64,000 nt of DNA from Phaeotremella fagi (lineage: Eukaryota; Basidiomycota; Tremellomycetes; Tremellales; Phaeotremellaceae). The notes beneath the pieces were generated by a model. It was not told where the DNA came from. It searched no databases and was given only the letters and a program-made list of their open reading frames with translations. A program made the position numbers and the translations under genes. The stretch covers positions 620,001-684,000 of the forward strand of contig BCHU01000008.1 of NCBI GenBank assembly GCA_001599715.1, read 5' to 3'. Below, one piece after another: positions 1-11,592 of the stretch (positions within the stretch are counted from its first letter, which is position 1; each line of letters begins with the position of its first letter).

Positions 1-1242
1 GATGGTCTTTCTACCTTTACCAGCTTTCTCGTATGATTCGTAAAGCTCGACGAACTTTTCAGAGTGAACATCGGCAAGACCTGGACATTCAGCTGGACAC
101 ATGAGGGTCCAATCTCCATCGGCTTCGACACGCTTCATGAAAAGATCAGGGATCCAGAGAGCGTAGAACAAATCACGAGCTCGAACTTCTTCTTTACCGT
201 GATTTTTACGGAGATCGAGGAAATCGAAAACATCGGCGTGCCATGGTTCGAGGTAGATAGCGAAAGCACCTGGTCTCTTGTTACCACCTTGGTCGACGTA
301 TCTGGCGGTAGCGTCGAAAGCTCTAAGCATTGGAACGATACCGTTAGAGTAACCGTTGGTACCGGCAATGTATGAACCTTTAGCACGGATGTTGTGGATG
401 TGGAGACCGATACCACCAGCAGTTTTAGAGATTTGAGCACAAATCTTCAAAGTGTCGTAGATACCGTCAATGGAATCTGAAGCCATGGCAACGAGGAAAC
501 ATGACGACATTTGAGCGTGAGGTGTACCGGCGTTGAAAAGCTAAGCATCAGCACAAGATCAACAATTACTAACTCACTGTTGGGGAGGCGTGGGTGAAGT
601 AACGCTCAGACATGAGGTTGTAAGTCTCGAGAACTTTCTCGATGTTAGCACCGTGGATACCAACGGCGACACGCATAATCATGTGTTGAGGTCTTTCGAC
701 GATTTTACCGTTGATTCTAAGAAGATAAGATCGCTCAAGGGTCTTGAAACCGAAATAGTTGTAAGCGAAATCACGATCGTAGATGATAGCAGAATCGAGA
801 ACGTCTTTGTTCTCCATGATGACGTTGTAAACGTCTTCCGCAATCATTGGAGCGTTTTTACCGGTCTTTGGGTTAACCCAGTGGAAAAGATCGGAAACGA
901 CGGCTGAGAAAGATTTTTTGGTCTCTTTGTGAAGATTTGAGATAGCGATACGTGCAGCGAGAATGGCGTAATCAGGATGTGTGGTTGTGAGGTATGCAGC
1001 GGTTTCAGCAGCGAGGTTCTGGTAAAGTCAGTAACAGGGTTCAAGGTCTAGAGAAGACCACTTACATCAAGTTCAACAGTGGTGATACCTTGATGAACAC
1101 CTTGGACGACTTTCATTGTGATTTCAGCTGGTTCAACAAAATTTGGGTCTAAACCGTATGAAAGTTTGTTGATACGAGCAGTGACCTTGTCGAAAGCGAC
1201 GGCCTCTTTACGACCGTCACGTTTGTAAATCCACATAACCAT
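1..1242 (-). CDS. RNR1: Ribonucleoside-diphosphate reductase large subunit, N-terminal part (runs off the window)
   Basis: Large subunit of class Ia ribonucleotide reductase, which makes dNTPs from NDPs in the cytosol. Visible coding exons on the minus strand are 1242-1066, 1018-578 and 540 to below 1, giving the first 386 residues of a protein that is usually about 850-900 aa. The N-terminal ATP-cone reads [19 protein letters not shown]. The SPTLFNAGTP stretch leads into SSCFLV, which holds the first redox cysteine. The [18 protein letters not shown] stretch belongs to the catalytic barrel. The C-terminal cysteines and radical site lie outside the window. The start could also be the Met two codons later. 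A probable 5'UTR intron and a cluster of MluI-type boxes lie upstream, fitting S-phase expression. Family assignment is secure. Confidence 0.96.
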
Positions 1243-1312
1243 TTTGAATGATTTAGATTGATTTAGTGAGTTTAGTGAGTTAAATGAATGTGAGACACGT
1301 CAGATGGATAAG

Positions 1313-1370
1313 CTGGACGATGTGTCAGCATTGAGGGAGATCAGTCGGATTGAGAGTAGAATGAACTTAC
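1313..1370 (-). other. RNR1: Probable 5'UTR intron of RNR1
   Basis: On the minus strand a GTAAGT donor at 1370 is followed by a CTGAC branch-like motif and a TCCAG acceptor ending at 1313, the same grammar as the coding introns here. It would put the RNR1 transcription start upstream of about 1371. A (GA)n run at 1406-1426 lies just upstream. Inferred only from splice signals. Confidence 0.5.
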
Positions 1371-1534
1371 GATAATAGTTTGTGATAGATCCAGCTATGG
1401 GTTACGAGAGAGAGAGAGAGAGAGAGTATGAGATGGATAGATTAAAAGTGAATTAAAATGTAATGGATAAGTAGATGTAGAAGATCAAAACAAAAGACAC
1501 ACACCAAAATCAATGATTATAAACCTGATTTAAA

Positions 1535-1693
1535 TCGCGTCCAGTCAACTATTTTTAAATGACGTGTAATATTTAATAGTTACAAACATTAAAAAAAAAA
1601 CAATGCGTCGCGTTGAAGAATCAAGATCAGAGATCAATTAAATTACGCGACCTGACCTGGAGTTTTCCTTTTCCTTTTCCTTTCCTTACGCGT
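1535..1693 (-). promoter_or_regulatory. Cluster of MluI cell-cycle box-like sites upstream of RNR1
   Basis: Four ACGCGW cores lie within 160 bases: TCGCGT at 1535-1540, TCGCGT at 1608-1613, ACGCGA at 1645-1650 and a perfect ACGCGT at 1688-1693. They sit about 290-450 bases upstream of the RNR1 start codon. ACGCGT is the known site of the fungal MBF complex that drives G1/S genes including ribonucleotide reductase. Function here is inferred from motif and context. Confidence 0.6.
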
Positions 1694-2483
1694 CAACACC
1701 TGACTAAGAAAGTAGGTAATTCTAAAAGGATAAGGATAGGGCAGGTAAGGAAGGGTAGATTAGGTATTAGTTTCCACCACGCTCCCTCCCAACACTCTCA
1801 GAATGTTTAGCAAGGAACAAGGCTTGATCTACCTGTCACCTTGATCCTTCACAACCTAAGTTTCCGCCTGGACTTCATTCCTTCCCTTCCGGAATGGCTA
1901 GATTCCAAGTAAACAAACCTCCTTCATACCGTAAAATCATGGCGAAAGAGTAACTATTTTTGGCGTGATGTGACGTCGATGGCTACTACACCCTCCACAC
2001 TGTCTCGTGAGCATAGTGATGCTGAATAATCAAATGTTTATGGCTAGCTGTTGATTCGTTGAAACACAAATTTCATGAAAGTTTATAGATCATTCGCCTC
2101 GCAGGGGAAGCGTTCCTCACAAGATTGCTTCGCGCTTAGTTATCCATCGCTCACGAGGAATCAACGAGTGACCCGAAAGTAGGAGACTCCTATGATCTCG
2201 AAGATGAAGGGAAGAGCCTCATTTGTTGTGTAAATGTATGGATTTGATCACCAATCACAGTCATGCATACTTTGGAGATGCATTTGTCAAGTTACAGTAG
2301 TGGTATTCTGACTCAATTGCATGTTAGAACAAGATGAAACAACCAGAAAGATATGTTCTGCGCGTCGATCGTTCCGAAAGTCTGGTACTGATAACCGATG
2401 ACCTCATTGTGAAATCGAAAATATCTTACAATCATGAAAAATCAAATGCATTCGCATTTATTCATTCCATCTCAAGTCATAGG

Positions 2484-5249
2484 ATGTCAAATCGAGATGC
2501 ACAAAATAACAAGAAGACGAATACACCCCGTCCACCACATCTTCGTGGACAATCTCGAATTCCCTTGTTATCGTTCGAAGAATCAAGACCCGATTCACCA
2601 CTACTCAGGAGTGAAGATCAAGAAAACGAAGAACCGGGTTCTCCCAGAACCAGATCAGGTAGATTGAAACGATCTCTATCAGCAGAGATCAACGGACAGA
2701 GATTATCCGAACTATCCCTCAAAGAACAGAAATATCTTCTCATACATCGTGAACTCGAGTTAGTATATTTCCTTGTTTCTTGTGACCCGAATCAAGCTTT
2801 CTGACCGCCCTCCATAGTCGAATGGGAATGGGTAAATATCAATGGTGTATATTCGTTCTTTGTGGATTCGGTTATTTCCTTGATCTATGTTGGGCACAGG
2901 CCTTCAGTTTGACAGCTTCAGCGATCCAACAAGAACTAGGTGTTTCCGGTAACTTCCAATTCTAAATTTGAATTTAGATTTCATGGCTGACTCACACGGA
3001 TAGATGCTCGAATTGGGGATATCTTCGCATCTTTCTCGGCGGGCTTGACGATTGGAGCGTTGGTATGGGGTTTGTTAGTTGATGTGATCGGTGTAAGCGA
3101 GATGTTTTGTTGATGGAATCGCTAAACTTTGACAGAGGAAATGGTGTTTCAATTTGACTTGTTTGGTTTCGTCAATTTTTGGATTGGCTTTTGCATGTAG
3201 GTCGGTGAATTTGTTTTACCATCTAATGCTGAAATTGTTAGTCCCTTCAAATTTCCATTTGTTGTGCTTCTTGACTGCGATGATGTAAGTCGAATCCCTT
3301 CGATTACAGTAGAAGCTGATTCCTGTTGATTAGTGGTACCGGGGTTGGGTTAGTTTGATTACTATTTACTGCGCTCTGAATACTGACAACTGATACAGCG
3401 GTAACATTCCTGTGAATACTCTTTCAAATCAATGTTCAAACCCCATCTAAATTACTTTTTAGATCGACGCCACTATCACCCTTGAATTTCTTCCAACTGT
3501 GAGTACACAGGATTACATCTTCCAAAGACTGCCAAGATTGATTGATGGTATCAGAATCGGAAATTCCTATTGGCAGCATTGAGTACTTTTCAGGTATGAC
3601 AGAAAACCACTCAGACTTGAAACGAATGTGTAGCTGAATGGAAAAATCACAGCCTATCGGTGTAGTAGCTGCAAGTTTGATCTCTTTCGCTTTGATACCT
3701 TCAAATTCTTGTGAACCCAACCTAAAAGCATGTACAGGAAATGAAGAGAATTGCTGCACCAGAAATTCAAATATGGGATGGTGATTTCTTTCCCTTTGCT
3801 ATATGTGATAAGCTAACAAGTGGAAGGCGTTACACGATGCTAACTCTCGGAATCATCACACTCACAATCTTCATCGTACGATGCCTATTGTTCTCGTTTC
3901 AGGAATCTCCAAACTATCTAGTTTCAAAAGGAAAAGATCAAGAAGCGATACAAGTTTTATTCTATATATCTAAATTCAATGATATTTCTCCACCATCACT
4001 ACGGATAGAGGATTTTGAATCTTTGGAATACGATGGAGAAATTTCGGATTCAGACGATGAGAACGACTTAAACGGAAACGGGAGTGGGTTGGACGATGTT
4101 CTACGGAATGCTAAGAATGGCATCAGAGAGGCTAGTGGACATTTGAAGGGTTTGGTGGAAACCCCTAAAAAGACTTGGGTGTTTGTTACATTGTGTATAG
4201 CGTGAGTCCGTGGTCAGAGTAGACATTGAATTCATCTGCTTAGATATATGACATTCTTTTTCTCGTTTTCCATCGCAGGTGGATTTTTGCCCTTGATACT
4301 GAGAGCTAAGGGTGTGGATACCACTCTCTCAGTGTCAGATACTTATCGATCTTATATCTACATTTGTGAATTCCTTTCAGACTCTTACACGATGATGTGA
4401 ACTGATTACTGTACCTTTCATCCAGATCTACCTGGAGTCACGGCAACCTTGTGCGGCGCGGCGGTAAGTCGTACGAGTCTACGGATCCTAATGAAAGTAG
4501 TCTGATGAAAATTCTTTAGTTGATGGAAACTCCTAGGGTTGGTATGCGACTAGGGATGATAGGAGCCGCTGGATTGATGGGAATTTCTTTAATCTTGGTA
4601 AATCTCAAACCGCGCTCTAATTTTGCTAATAAATCAGTACCAACTTGTCAATTCTCGAGCTGCAAACATCTCATTCAACGCTATGGAGTGAGTGGGATTA
4701 CTAAATTCCTAGCTCAGAGCTCAGTATTGACGTCATGGTGTCAGATATTGGTTCCAAAGGTCAGTTGCAAGTTGACAAGCAGTGGCACAGAATAGCTGAC
4801 TTGCTGTGGTAGTCTGTACGGAGCTCTGCTTTACGCCTATACCCCCAATGCATTCGATAGTTCAGTAAGAGGGTCTGCTAGTGGTTTGTTATCAACTTTT
4901 GGAAGGTTATCGGGGATTGTGAGTTTTTCTTATCTAGCTAGGAGTTGTCATTGGCTGATAATCTATCTCAGGCTGCTCCTTCTGTGGCGGGGACTGTGAG
5001 TCAAACTTCGAAATCCAATTTATTATTGTTCTAATGAATTAGCTTTATCATGGTGGAGATTCTCCCGGTGTCCTTTATTTGGCTGTATGTTCTTTCTATC
5101 TTATATCGCTTCTTTAGCTGATGAACGCAATAGGGTGGGGCGGCTTGGTTGTCGATGATTGCAGTTGGTAAGTATGCCACTGAACTCGGCTAATTTTTGC
5201 AGCCTGCCTCCCTTTCGACAAAAAACAGAAAAGTTCGATGGAGTCTTGA
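2484..5249 (+). CDS. MFS transporter, SV2/SVOP-like
   Basis: Predicted plasma-membrane 12-TM major facilitator, likely a proton-coupled solute carrier; the substrate cannot be told. The model has 21 small exons (first 2484-2758, last 5203-5249) and 586 codons. A disordered Ser/Arg-rich N-terminus is followed by ELDRMGMGKYQW and a first membrane segment. The conserved TM2-3 loop reads ALVWGLLVDVIGRKW, typical of sugar/SV2-type carriers. GGNIPIDATITLEFLP follows, and a second-half signature is YAYTPNAFDSSVRGSASG. A long acidic loop (about residues 340-385) sits between the two halves. An in-frame ATG exists at 2334. Neighbouring reductase and sugar-acid enzyme genes suggest, but do not prove, a catabolic link. 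Individual exon junctions were placed by reading frame and splice motifs. Confidence 0.85.
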
Positions 5250-5576
5250 TAATAAGAAATATCTGTTTGTAATACACAATAGCACTATCTGCAATGTGAT
5301 CTTAAACACTCTTCGAATATCCTCCATAGATGATAACGGTCCTCTTCCACATTATTACTCACTGTATCTTTACTGTATCTTCACTGTATCTTCACTCGCT
5401 TAGTGACGTTTTCGGTTATTGCCGCTTTTCTCGGTGCCAGCGGATCAATTGCTCATTAAATCGTCAGCCAGAATGGAAAGATAGAGAACATTACTGCATT
5501 CCGCCTTTCATTGTTACACCACAACATCCACTATCCAACACCAACAACTTATCAATCAACAGCCAAAACAATCAAA
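5250..5576. other. Intergenic spacer
   Basis: Terminator of the transporter gene and promoter/5'UTR of the reductase gene. A TACTGTATCTTCACTGTATC-like imperfect repeat is near 5370-5395. Nothing else was recognised. Confidence 0.5.
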
Positions 5577-7108
5577 ATGGTAGCAGTCACCAAAGGAGAT
5601 TTCATTCTTGTTACCGGTAAGTGGTCTACAATTTCAGTCTTCGATCGAAACATCCACCCGCTGAACATTTTCACTTATGATTCAGGTGCATCTGGATACA
5701 TCGCCAGTCACACAGTCAAAGAATTCTTGAAAGAGGGTTTCAAAGTTCGAGGAACCGTTCGTTCCAAAGACAAGGGAGAATTCTTGGCCAACTTGTTCAA
5801 AGGTCAACCATTTGAATACGTCATTGCCGAGGATATCGAACAGGTGGGTACTTGCATCTGGTTTAATTTTAAAAGTGTAGATTTAATGCGATGTGTTTAT
5901 AGGACGGAGTATTCGACGAAGCAGTTAAAGGCGTCGATGCTGTTGCTCATCTTGCTTCACCTTTCTATAGTGTTGGTGTCAAGGACCCACAGGAATTGAT
6001 TGGTCCAGCTACAAAGGGTACCAAGGGTATTCTTGAGTCTATCCAAAAGAACAAGTAGGTGTTGAACAGAACTTAGGATACAACCTAACATCTGCTTTTA
6101 GTCCAACTATCAAAAGAATCGTTATCACATCATCAGTAGCTGCTGTCATGTCAACCAGATCCAAGAAAGCTCCATACCAGTAAGTCAAATTTCGCACCCA
6201 ATCCACTTGGACATCAATTAACATTCTTGCCTAGCTACACAGAAAAGGACTGGAACGAGGATTCAGTTAAACACGTTGAAGAGAACGGTGTTAATTCTGA
6301 GGGTGGTGATTCTTACAGAGCTTCCAAGACTCTTGCTGAGAAAGCTCTTTGGAGTAAGTTTCTGATACCTATCTCTTGAACAACACTGATTCTTTCGATA
6401 GAATTCATCGAGGATGAAAAACCATCTTGGGACGCTGTTGCCATTAACCCTCCACTTGTGTGTATTCTCTTCGACATTAGCGTTTTGTGTTATGTTGACA
6501 ATACCTAGGTTCTTGGAGAAGTCATTCATCAATGTGATAAACCTGAGAAACTCAACACCTCTGTTGGTGAGTTCACAAGATATCTTCAAATACGAAGACC
6601 CACTAACTATCTCGACTCACAGCTGCCTTCTACGCCTACGCTGCAGGTCAAAAGAAGGAAGAGGACCTTCCAGCTGCTGGTGGTAACTGGGTCAACGTTG
6701 TCGATGGTATGTTCCTGTGAAGTAGGGTCTGGTGAACCAGATATTAACATGACTATAGTCGCTTTAGCCCACGTTCGTGCTCTGACAGTTCCAGAAGCAG
6801 GTGGTGAAAGATTCATCACTGGCGCAGGTCCGTTCTCAGGACAAGATTTCTGTGATGTAAGTCTAATTCGATTTCTCACGGACAATGAGAAATATACCTA
6901 ATCGTCATCATAGATTCTTCACAAAGACTTCCCAGAGATCAAAAACGTCCCAGTCGGTAAACCAGGTACTCGCGATGAAATCCTTAAAGATTCAAACGTC
7001 TTTGATGGTTCAAAAGCCACTAGAGTTTTGGGTATCAAATATGAAACTCTTGAACAAACTACCATTGAAATGGCAAAGAGTTTGAGAGAGAGATTTGGTA
7101 CTTTCTGA
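5577..7108 (+). CDS. NAD(P)-dependent reductase, extended SDR family (Gre2/dihydroflavonol-4-reductase-like)
   Basis: Cytosolic aldehyde/ketone reductase of the Gre2 or DFR-like group; the actual substrate is unknown. Ten exons: 5577-5616, 5686-5843, 5903-6054, 6102-6179, 6235-6353, 6402-6457, 6509-6566, 6623-6706, 6759-6856 and 6914-7108, giving 345 aa, which is usual for the family. The Rossmann nucleotide motif is TGASGYIASH near residue 13. The catalytic Tyr-x3-Lys is in GGDSYRASKTLAEK, and a conserved Ser lies in IVITSSVAAV. C-terminal substrate-side sequence includes GERFITGAGPFSGQD. The start was chosen because MVAVTKGDFILVTG gives the normal short lead before the Rossmann strand. It lies 327 bases downstream of the transporter gene on the same strand. 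Confidence 0.9.
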
Positions 7109-7789
7109 AAAGTTTCCGAAAAAGCTTAGAAGATAGGTATGGATTTGGAACAATTTTTTGTCTAATGTTTGAACTCCGGTAGAAAATGCTAGAAATGAAG
7201 TTTGACTTGTCCACTGGCATGACTTCGAAATGAAGGCATGAGACGATATTTTCATTCTGGCAGAAAGGTTTGCCTTCCACTGCTACAGACATTTGCAACC
7301 GGATTACAGTCCAAATTCATAATTGAAATCAATTGATCAAAGAAAACCCGCATCCTTTGATGATCACTTGACGAAATAGTCAAAAGGAAAGAATACCTCG
7401 AGTAACAATGAATGTCATCAACCTTTCAACCTTAACCCCTCCTTTCCCCTTTCTCGTCTTTTCTTTTACTCTTTTCACCCTTCCATACACATACTGTATC
7501 TTTACAAAAAAAAAGTTGGTTGGACCTTTTATATTCGAACAACTTTGATATTGTTTGGGTTTCCCCCCATACTTTATTGTTGTTTATCCATTTATATCAA
7601 TTTTGATATACTTACAATCTATATAATCAATTCTCAAGACTTATTTTTTTTCTCCTGTGTAAGAGCTTTCGTTACCTATTCTCACATTGTAATTGTATCT
7701 AACCTAATCATTCTTCTAGAATAGATAGACAGTAGCTCTTTTCTCACCTACGAGAACCGTTCCCACTCCCATAGCCAAAGGACAAGTCT
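7109..7789. other. Intergenic region, pyrimidine-rich promoter
   Basis: 3'UTR of the reductase gene, then a strongly CT-rich stretch (about 7435-7480) and T-rich tracts up to the next start codon. This is common in fungal promoters and 5' leaders. No gene recognised. Confidence 0.5.
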
Positions 7790-9027
7790 ATGGCAACCTC
7801 CCTTATCAGACGTAAAACAACATCAATCAGAAAACCCACAACAAGATTTTACAACGTATCAACCCGATCTCGTCAATCCACACCCAAACCGAAACCCAAA
7901 ACCAAATCTATTCGAAATCAGAAACCCTATTCGCCACCGCAAAGAATCGAAACAACCAACAAAATCAACGAAAGTCTAGCCATTTGTTTAATTGGATTTT
8001 CGAGTTATAACCAAAGAGCCATGTATGATCCAGAATATGAAGAGGAGGTTAGGAAACAGGCTGTGATGGCGGTATGTCTGTCCTTGACCTTTTTCTCTTT
8101 TGGGTTGCGGTATACTCACTTGTCTGTTATTTTGGTTCTAGGAGGTTCTACCTGATGCTGCTATGTAAGTCAATCTGCTCTACTCAAGGAGCCTTCTGAA
8201 CTATCGTATGAGTGTTGTGATTGACATCCTTTGTAGGTGGCTAAAATGGGAGAAAACCGAGGCGCCACTTCGTCAAGGGAGAGGATGGTATCCAGCCTTA
8301 GTAAGTGTTCCTTTCCATTATAGTCAGAAAGAAAACAAGTTCTGATACGAATCAACAGGATCGTCATTTCCTAGAACTACTCGTCATCTCTGAAATCCAA
8401 TGTCTAGCCAACCCTTTAACACTCAATGACCCGGGACAAACCGGGAACGCAGAAAGGATTCATCGCCATGCCAGTCGAGTTCGTAGAGTCGCATGTGATC
8501 GAATAGGTCCAGAACGTTTACACGCCTATTGCGAACGTGTGAAAGAAGCTTTCGAAGCTTACATGAACGGTGGATGGGGTCAGAATCTTATGAACGCTTT
8601 GGTAGATGGGGAACTCGATATTGATAGTGAAGACGACGGGAGTGATACCACTGACGATGGAGAGATTTTTGACGAGAATGATGAAATGGTTTTCAATAGG
8701 GGTAGAGCGCTTCAGCGAAGGAATGAAGGGGTGGTCACTAGGAATGAAGGGGTGGTCACTAGGAATGAAAGGGCGCTTCATACAGTTCCAACAGATGATT
8801 TACCAGGTTTCAAAGAGAATGATCCTTTTGATAATCAGGATCAAATTGTTGTTGGGGAGTTGGGTGGAATGGATGTTGGTGGTTTCAACGGGTTGGGTGA
8901 GCATATCACTTTGATTGATCTGGAGAAAGTTCAGGAGGATGATGAATCGATGTTATCGGATGATGATGGGGACGAGATGGATGTTGATAAGAAAGAGAGA
9001 CATGTGATTAGTCACACACCAGAATAA
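7790..9027 (+). CDS. Unrecognised protein with acidic C-terminal tail
   Basis: I do not recognise this family. Four exons (7790-8071, 8142-8164, 8237-8300, 8359-9027) encode 345 aa. The N-terminus is basic and Thr/Pro-rich, possibly disordered or a targeting region. A central block is probably folded and helical: WLKWEKTEAPLRQGRGWYPA, then HFLELLVISEIQCLANPLTL and ERLHAYCERVKEAFEAYM. The C-terminal third is very acidic (for example DIDSEDDGSDTTDDGE). It contains a seven-residue tandem repeat (RNEGVVT twice, then RNE) coded by a 21-base DNA repeat. A nuclear or regulatory role would fit the acidic tail but is a guess. Confidence 0.75.
8719..8769 (+). repeat. 21-base in-frame tandem repeat
   Basis: Two exact copies of a 21-base unit lie at 8719-8739 and 8740-8760, followed by the first 9 bases of a third. 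The unit length keeps the frame and codes RNEGVVT. It looks like recent slippage inside the disordered part of the gene. Confidence 0.9.
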
Positions 9028-9127
9028 CAGTGCTGTTGATGTGTCCGAGTTTCGAAGGTTGAAAAGTTATGAATTTACACCGACGATCTGTACAAAAGAT
9101 AGGATTCAGTCTCCATAATGAGATGTA

Positions 9128-11141
9128 TCACTCCAATGCCTTCAAGAAATCGAAATCCGCACCCTCCTCAGCCTGAAGTACAGACCGTTTATACAACTGC
9201 GTATAACCCCTCTCCTTCTCACCCTTATCCCTTCCAACATCCCTATTCCAAACATCCAATCTCTTCTTCAATTCCTCATCGGAAACATGTAAAACCAAAC
9301 TTCTAGCATCAACGTCTAAACTGATTTCATCACCGTCTTGGACGGCTGCTAGTGGACCTCCAACTGCTGTTTCTGGTGAGATGTGGAGGACGACTGCACC
9401 TGAGGCTGTTCCTGACATTCGACCATCTGAGAGTCGGAGCATATCTTTGATACCTTGTTGAGCGAGTTTCCTGGGTATGGGGATGTACCCTGCTTCTGGC
9501 ATACCTGGATGTCCAACTGGACCGATATTTTGTAGGACCAAGCTAGTCTAGTTAGCAGCCACACAGTTATTTCATATACAGTTATCAACTTACACGCTAT
9601 CCTTGTCAACGTCAAGAGTTGGATCATCGATTCTATCCGCCAGATCTGCAGCCGATTTAAAAACAACAGCTTTACCTCTATGTTTCTTCAGTCCCGGTGA
9701 CATAGCAGATTGTTTCAAGATACATCCATTCGGCGAAAGGTTCCCATTCAACACCACCAAAGAACAAGTTGATCCGAAAGCGTTATCAACAGGACGAACG
9801 ATGTCTTGAGGGAAATTTGATGGATATTTTTCTAATTCTTCACCTAGAGTTTTACCCGTTACCGTCATACAATCTAGATGAAGGATGGATTTGAGTTCCC
9901 GTAGGATGACAGGTACACCACCAGCTTTATACAGATCTTCCATGTAGTTCATCCCACTTGGTTTCAAATCAACGATCAACGGAACTTTTCTACCAATATC
10001 ATCGAAATCTACCCAGTCAGAATTACTATCATAAATTTTTTGACCCACCTTTCAAAGTCAAATTCAATCCTTTCACTCTTCCAGCGATAGCCAACAGATG
10101 AACGACAGCGTTAGTCGAACCGCCGATTGCTTGAAGCATCATGATAGCATTCTCGAAACTTTTTCTAGTAAGAATTTGACTAGGTTTCATGGGTGAGGTG
10201 ACAGCTAGTTTCCCTGTGAGTTCTGCGATTCGAAGTCTTTGAGATCCGTTGGCAGGTGGACAAGCACTTCCTAAAGGTGACATTCCGAGTGCTTCGGTGA
10301 TACAAGCCATTGTCGATGCTATGCGTGTTTTCAGAATTTGGTCTTGATATCTGAAGATTGACATTTCTTACCTGTACCCATAACTCCACAAGTCTGTCTA
10401 TTCAGCTTTGAACACTAGACCTTCATAACTCACCCCAGAACTCGGTACCAATTGATCACCAACCATAGCAATCTCTTCAATATCAATCTCCCCAGCTCTA
10501 TACTTCCCCCAATAACCTCTACAATCCGTACAAGCTCCAACCCTAACACCTTTATGTGAACCAGTGACCATGGGACCTACAACCAATTGTATACAAGGAA
10601 CATCGGCTGAGATAGCACCCATAAGTTGAGCAGGTACAGTTTTGTCACATCCACCAATGAGAACTACTGTATCCATCGGAGCTGCTTTGATCATTTCTTC
10701 GGTATCCATTGACATGAGGTTACGGAGGAACATTGAGGTTGGGTGGGCGAAGGATTCGTGTAAGGAGATAGTTGGGAAGGGGACTGGGAGTGCACCTTGG
10801 AGCATTACACCACGAGTTACTGCTTCCATTAATTGAGGCATGTTGGCATGACATGGATTGAAACCGCTCTGTGATGGTGTCAGTGTAAGATCCTGACTCA
10901 GAGAGGTATAGACTACTCACTCCTGTGTTAACCACACCGATAATCTTTCGATCCAAGGCATCATCACTGTATCCAGCACCCTTGATGAAAGCCTTTCGAA
11001 GGAAAAGCGAGAAATCGACATCACCATAACTAGTCAACCCTAACTCAAGTCAGTCAAAGTGAATAGATTCTTACTGGTCCACATACCTTTCTTCATTCCA
11101 GTTCTCACAGTTGACGCAGCTTGAGTAATCGGTTTTGACAT
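9128..11141 (-). CDS. IlvD/Edd-family Fe-S dehydratase, closest to the sugar-acid (arabinonate/xylonate) type
   Basis: Iron-sulfur dehydratase that removes water from a 2,3-dihydroxy acid. Exons on the minus strand: 11141-11087, 11039-10921, 10868-10434, 10393-10372 (22 bases), 10318-10049, 10008-9594, 9542-9128; 576 aa. Cluster cysteines are visible in NPCHAN (residue 64), GGCDKT (132) and TCGVMGT (205). The last motif is split by the 22-base exon. PTSMFLRNLMSMDTEEMI and CGVMGTASTMACITEALGM resemble L-arabinonate/D-xylonate dehydratases more than Ilv3, which has a TCNMH/CGGMYTANTM pattern. No mitochondrial presequence is seen, unlike Ilv3. Divergently paired with the FAH-family gene at 11593. 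A role in valine/isoleucine synthesis is the alternative. Confidence 0.88.
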
Positions 11142-11592
11142 TTTGGATTATGTTTGGGTTGTTGTTATCATCTCCTGTATCCATGTACAAAGTATCCATG
11201 CTCTTTATAGTGAACGTCGGAAAACTCATAATCCGGACCGGTTCCTAGACTATGATATCTAGAGCCAATAAGACTCACCGTTTTACGATGAATGAAAACG
11301 AACGATCTGCTGTCTAAAGAAAAGTTTGGACTGGTATGAAGAAGATCGGAAAGCGCTAGAGAGGTCGAGTCCTGCCAATAATCACCAAAACAAAGCATTA
11401 GCGAAGCAACCATGAACAAAAAATTCTCATACCTTGATCCAGAAGAACCAAACTCTTTCCGAGGATGTCAATACGAGCTTTCCGAAACGAAAACCCGACC
11501 AACCGGTAACGATATGTCGACATATTTAGCAGTACAAGACTTTTAACAAATGGAAGTATTCAACTCAGAGTAGGGGTTGCAACTTTCCCAAA
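11142..11592. promoter_or_regulatory. Shared divergent promoter of the dehydratase and FAH-family genes
   Basis: The two start codons face away from each other across 451 bases. CCGGACCGG at 11233-11241 and CCGACCAACCGG at 11495-11506 are CCG/CGG pairs of the kind bound by Zn2Cys6 activators that control fungal catabolic genes. Co-regulation is inferred. Confidence 0.45.

Larger units (their letters stand above)
1243..2483. other. Intergenic region between RNR1 and the MFS transporter gene
   Basis: Divergent promoter space of about 1.2 kb. It holds the RNR1 5'UTR intron, a (GA)n run at 1406-1426 and the MluI-type boxes. No RNA gene was recognised. An open frame runs from an ATG at 2334 into the transporter start at 2484, so a longer transporter N-terminus is possible. 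Confidence 0.6.

Noticed and set aside
1..440. Plus-strand open frames opposite RNR1
   Set aside because: They are antisense shadows of a clear RNR1 exon with conserved family motifs.
1406..1426. (GA)n run as a possible microsatellite gene-control element
   Set aside because: Simple repeats of this size are common in fungal 5' leaders; there is no evidence of function beyond position.
9118..9306. Short plus-strand frames opposite the dehydratase C-terminus
   Set aside because: Shadow of an exon with a strong family match; no independent start context or motif.
9128..11141. Calling the dehydratase Ilv3
   Set aside because: Motifs around the cluster cysteines and the absence of a mitochondrial presequence fit the sugar-acid branch of IlvD/Edd better, so no ILV3 symbol is given.
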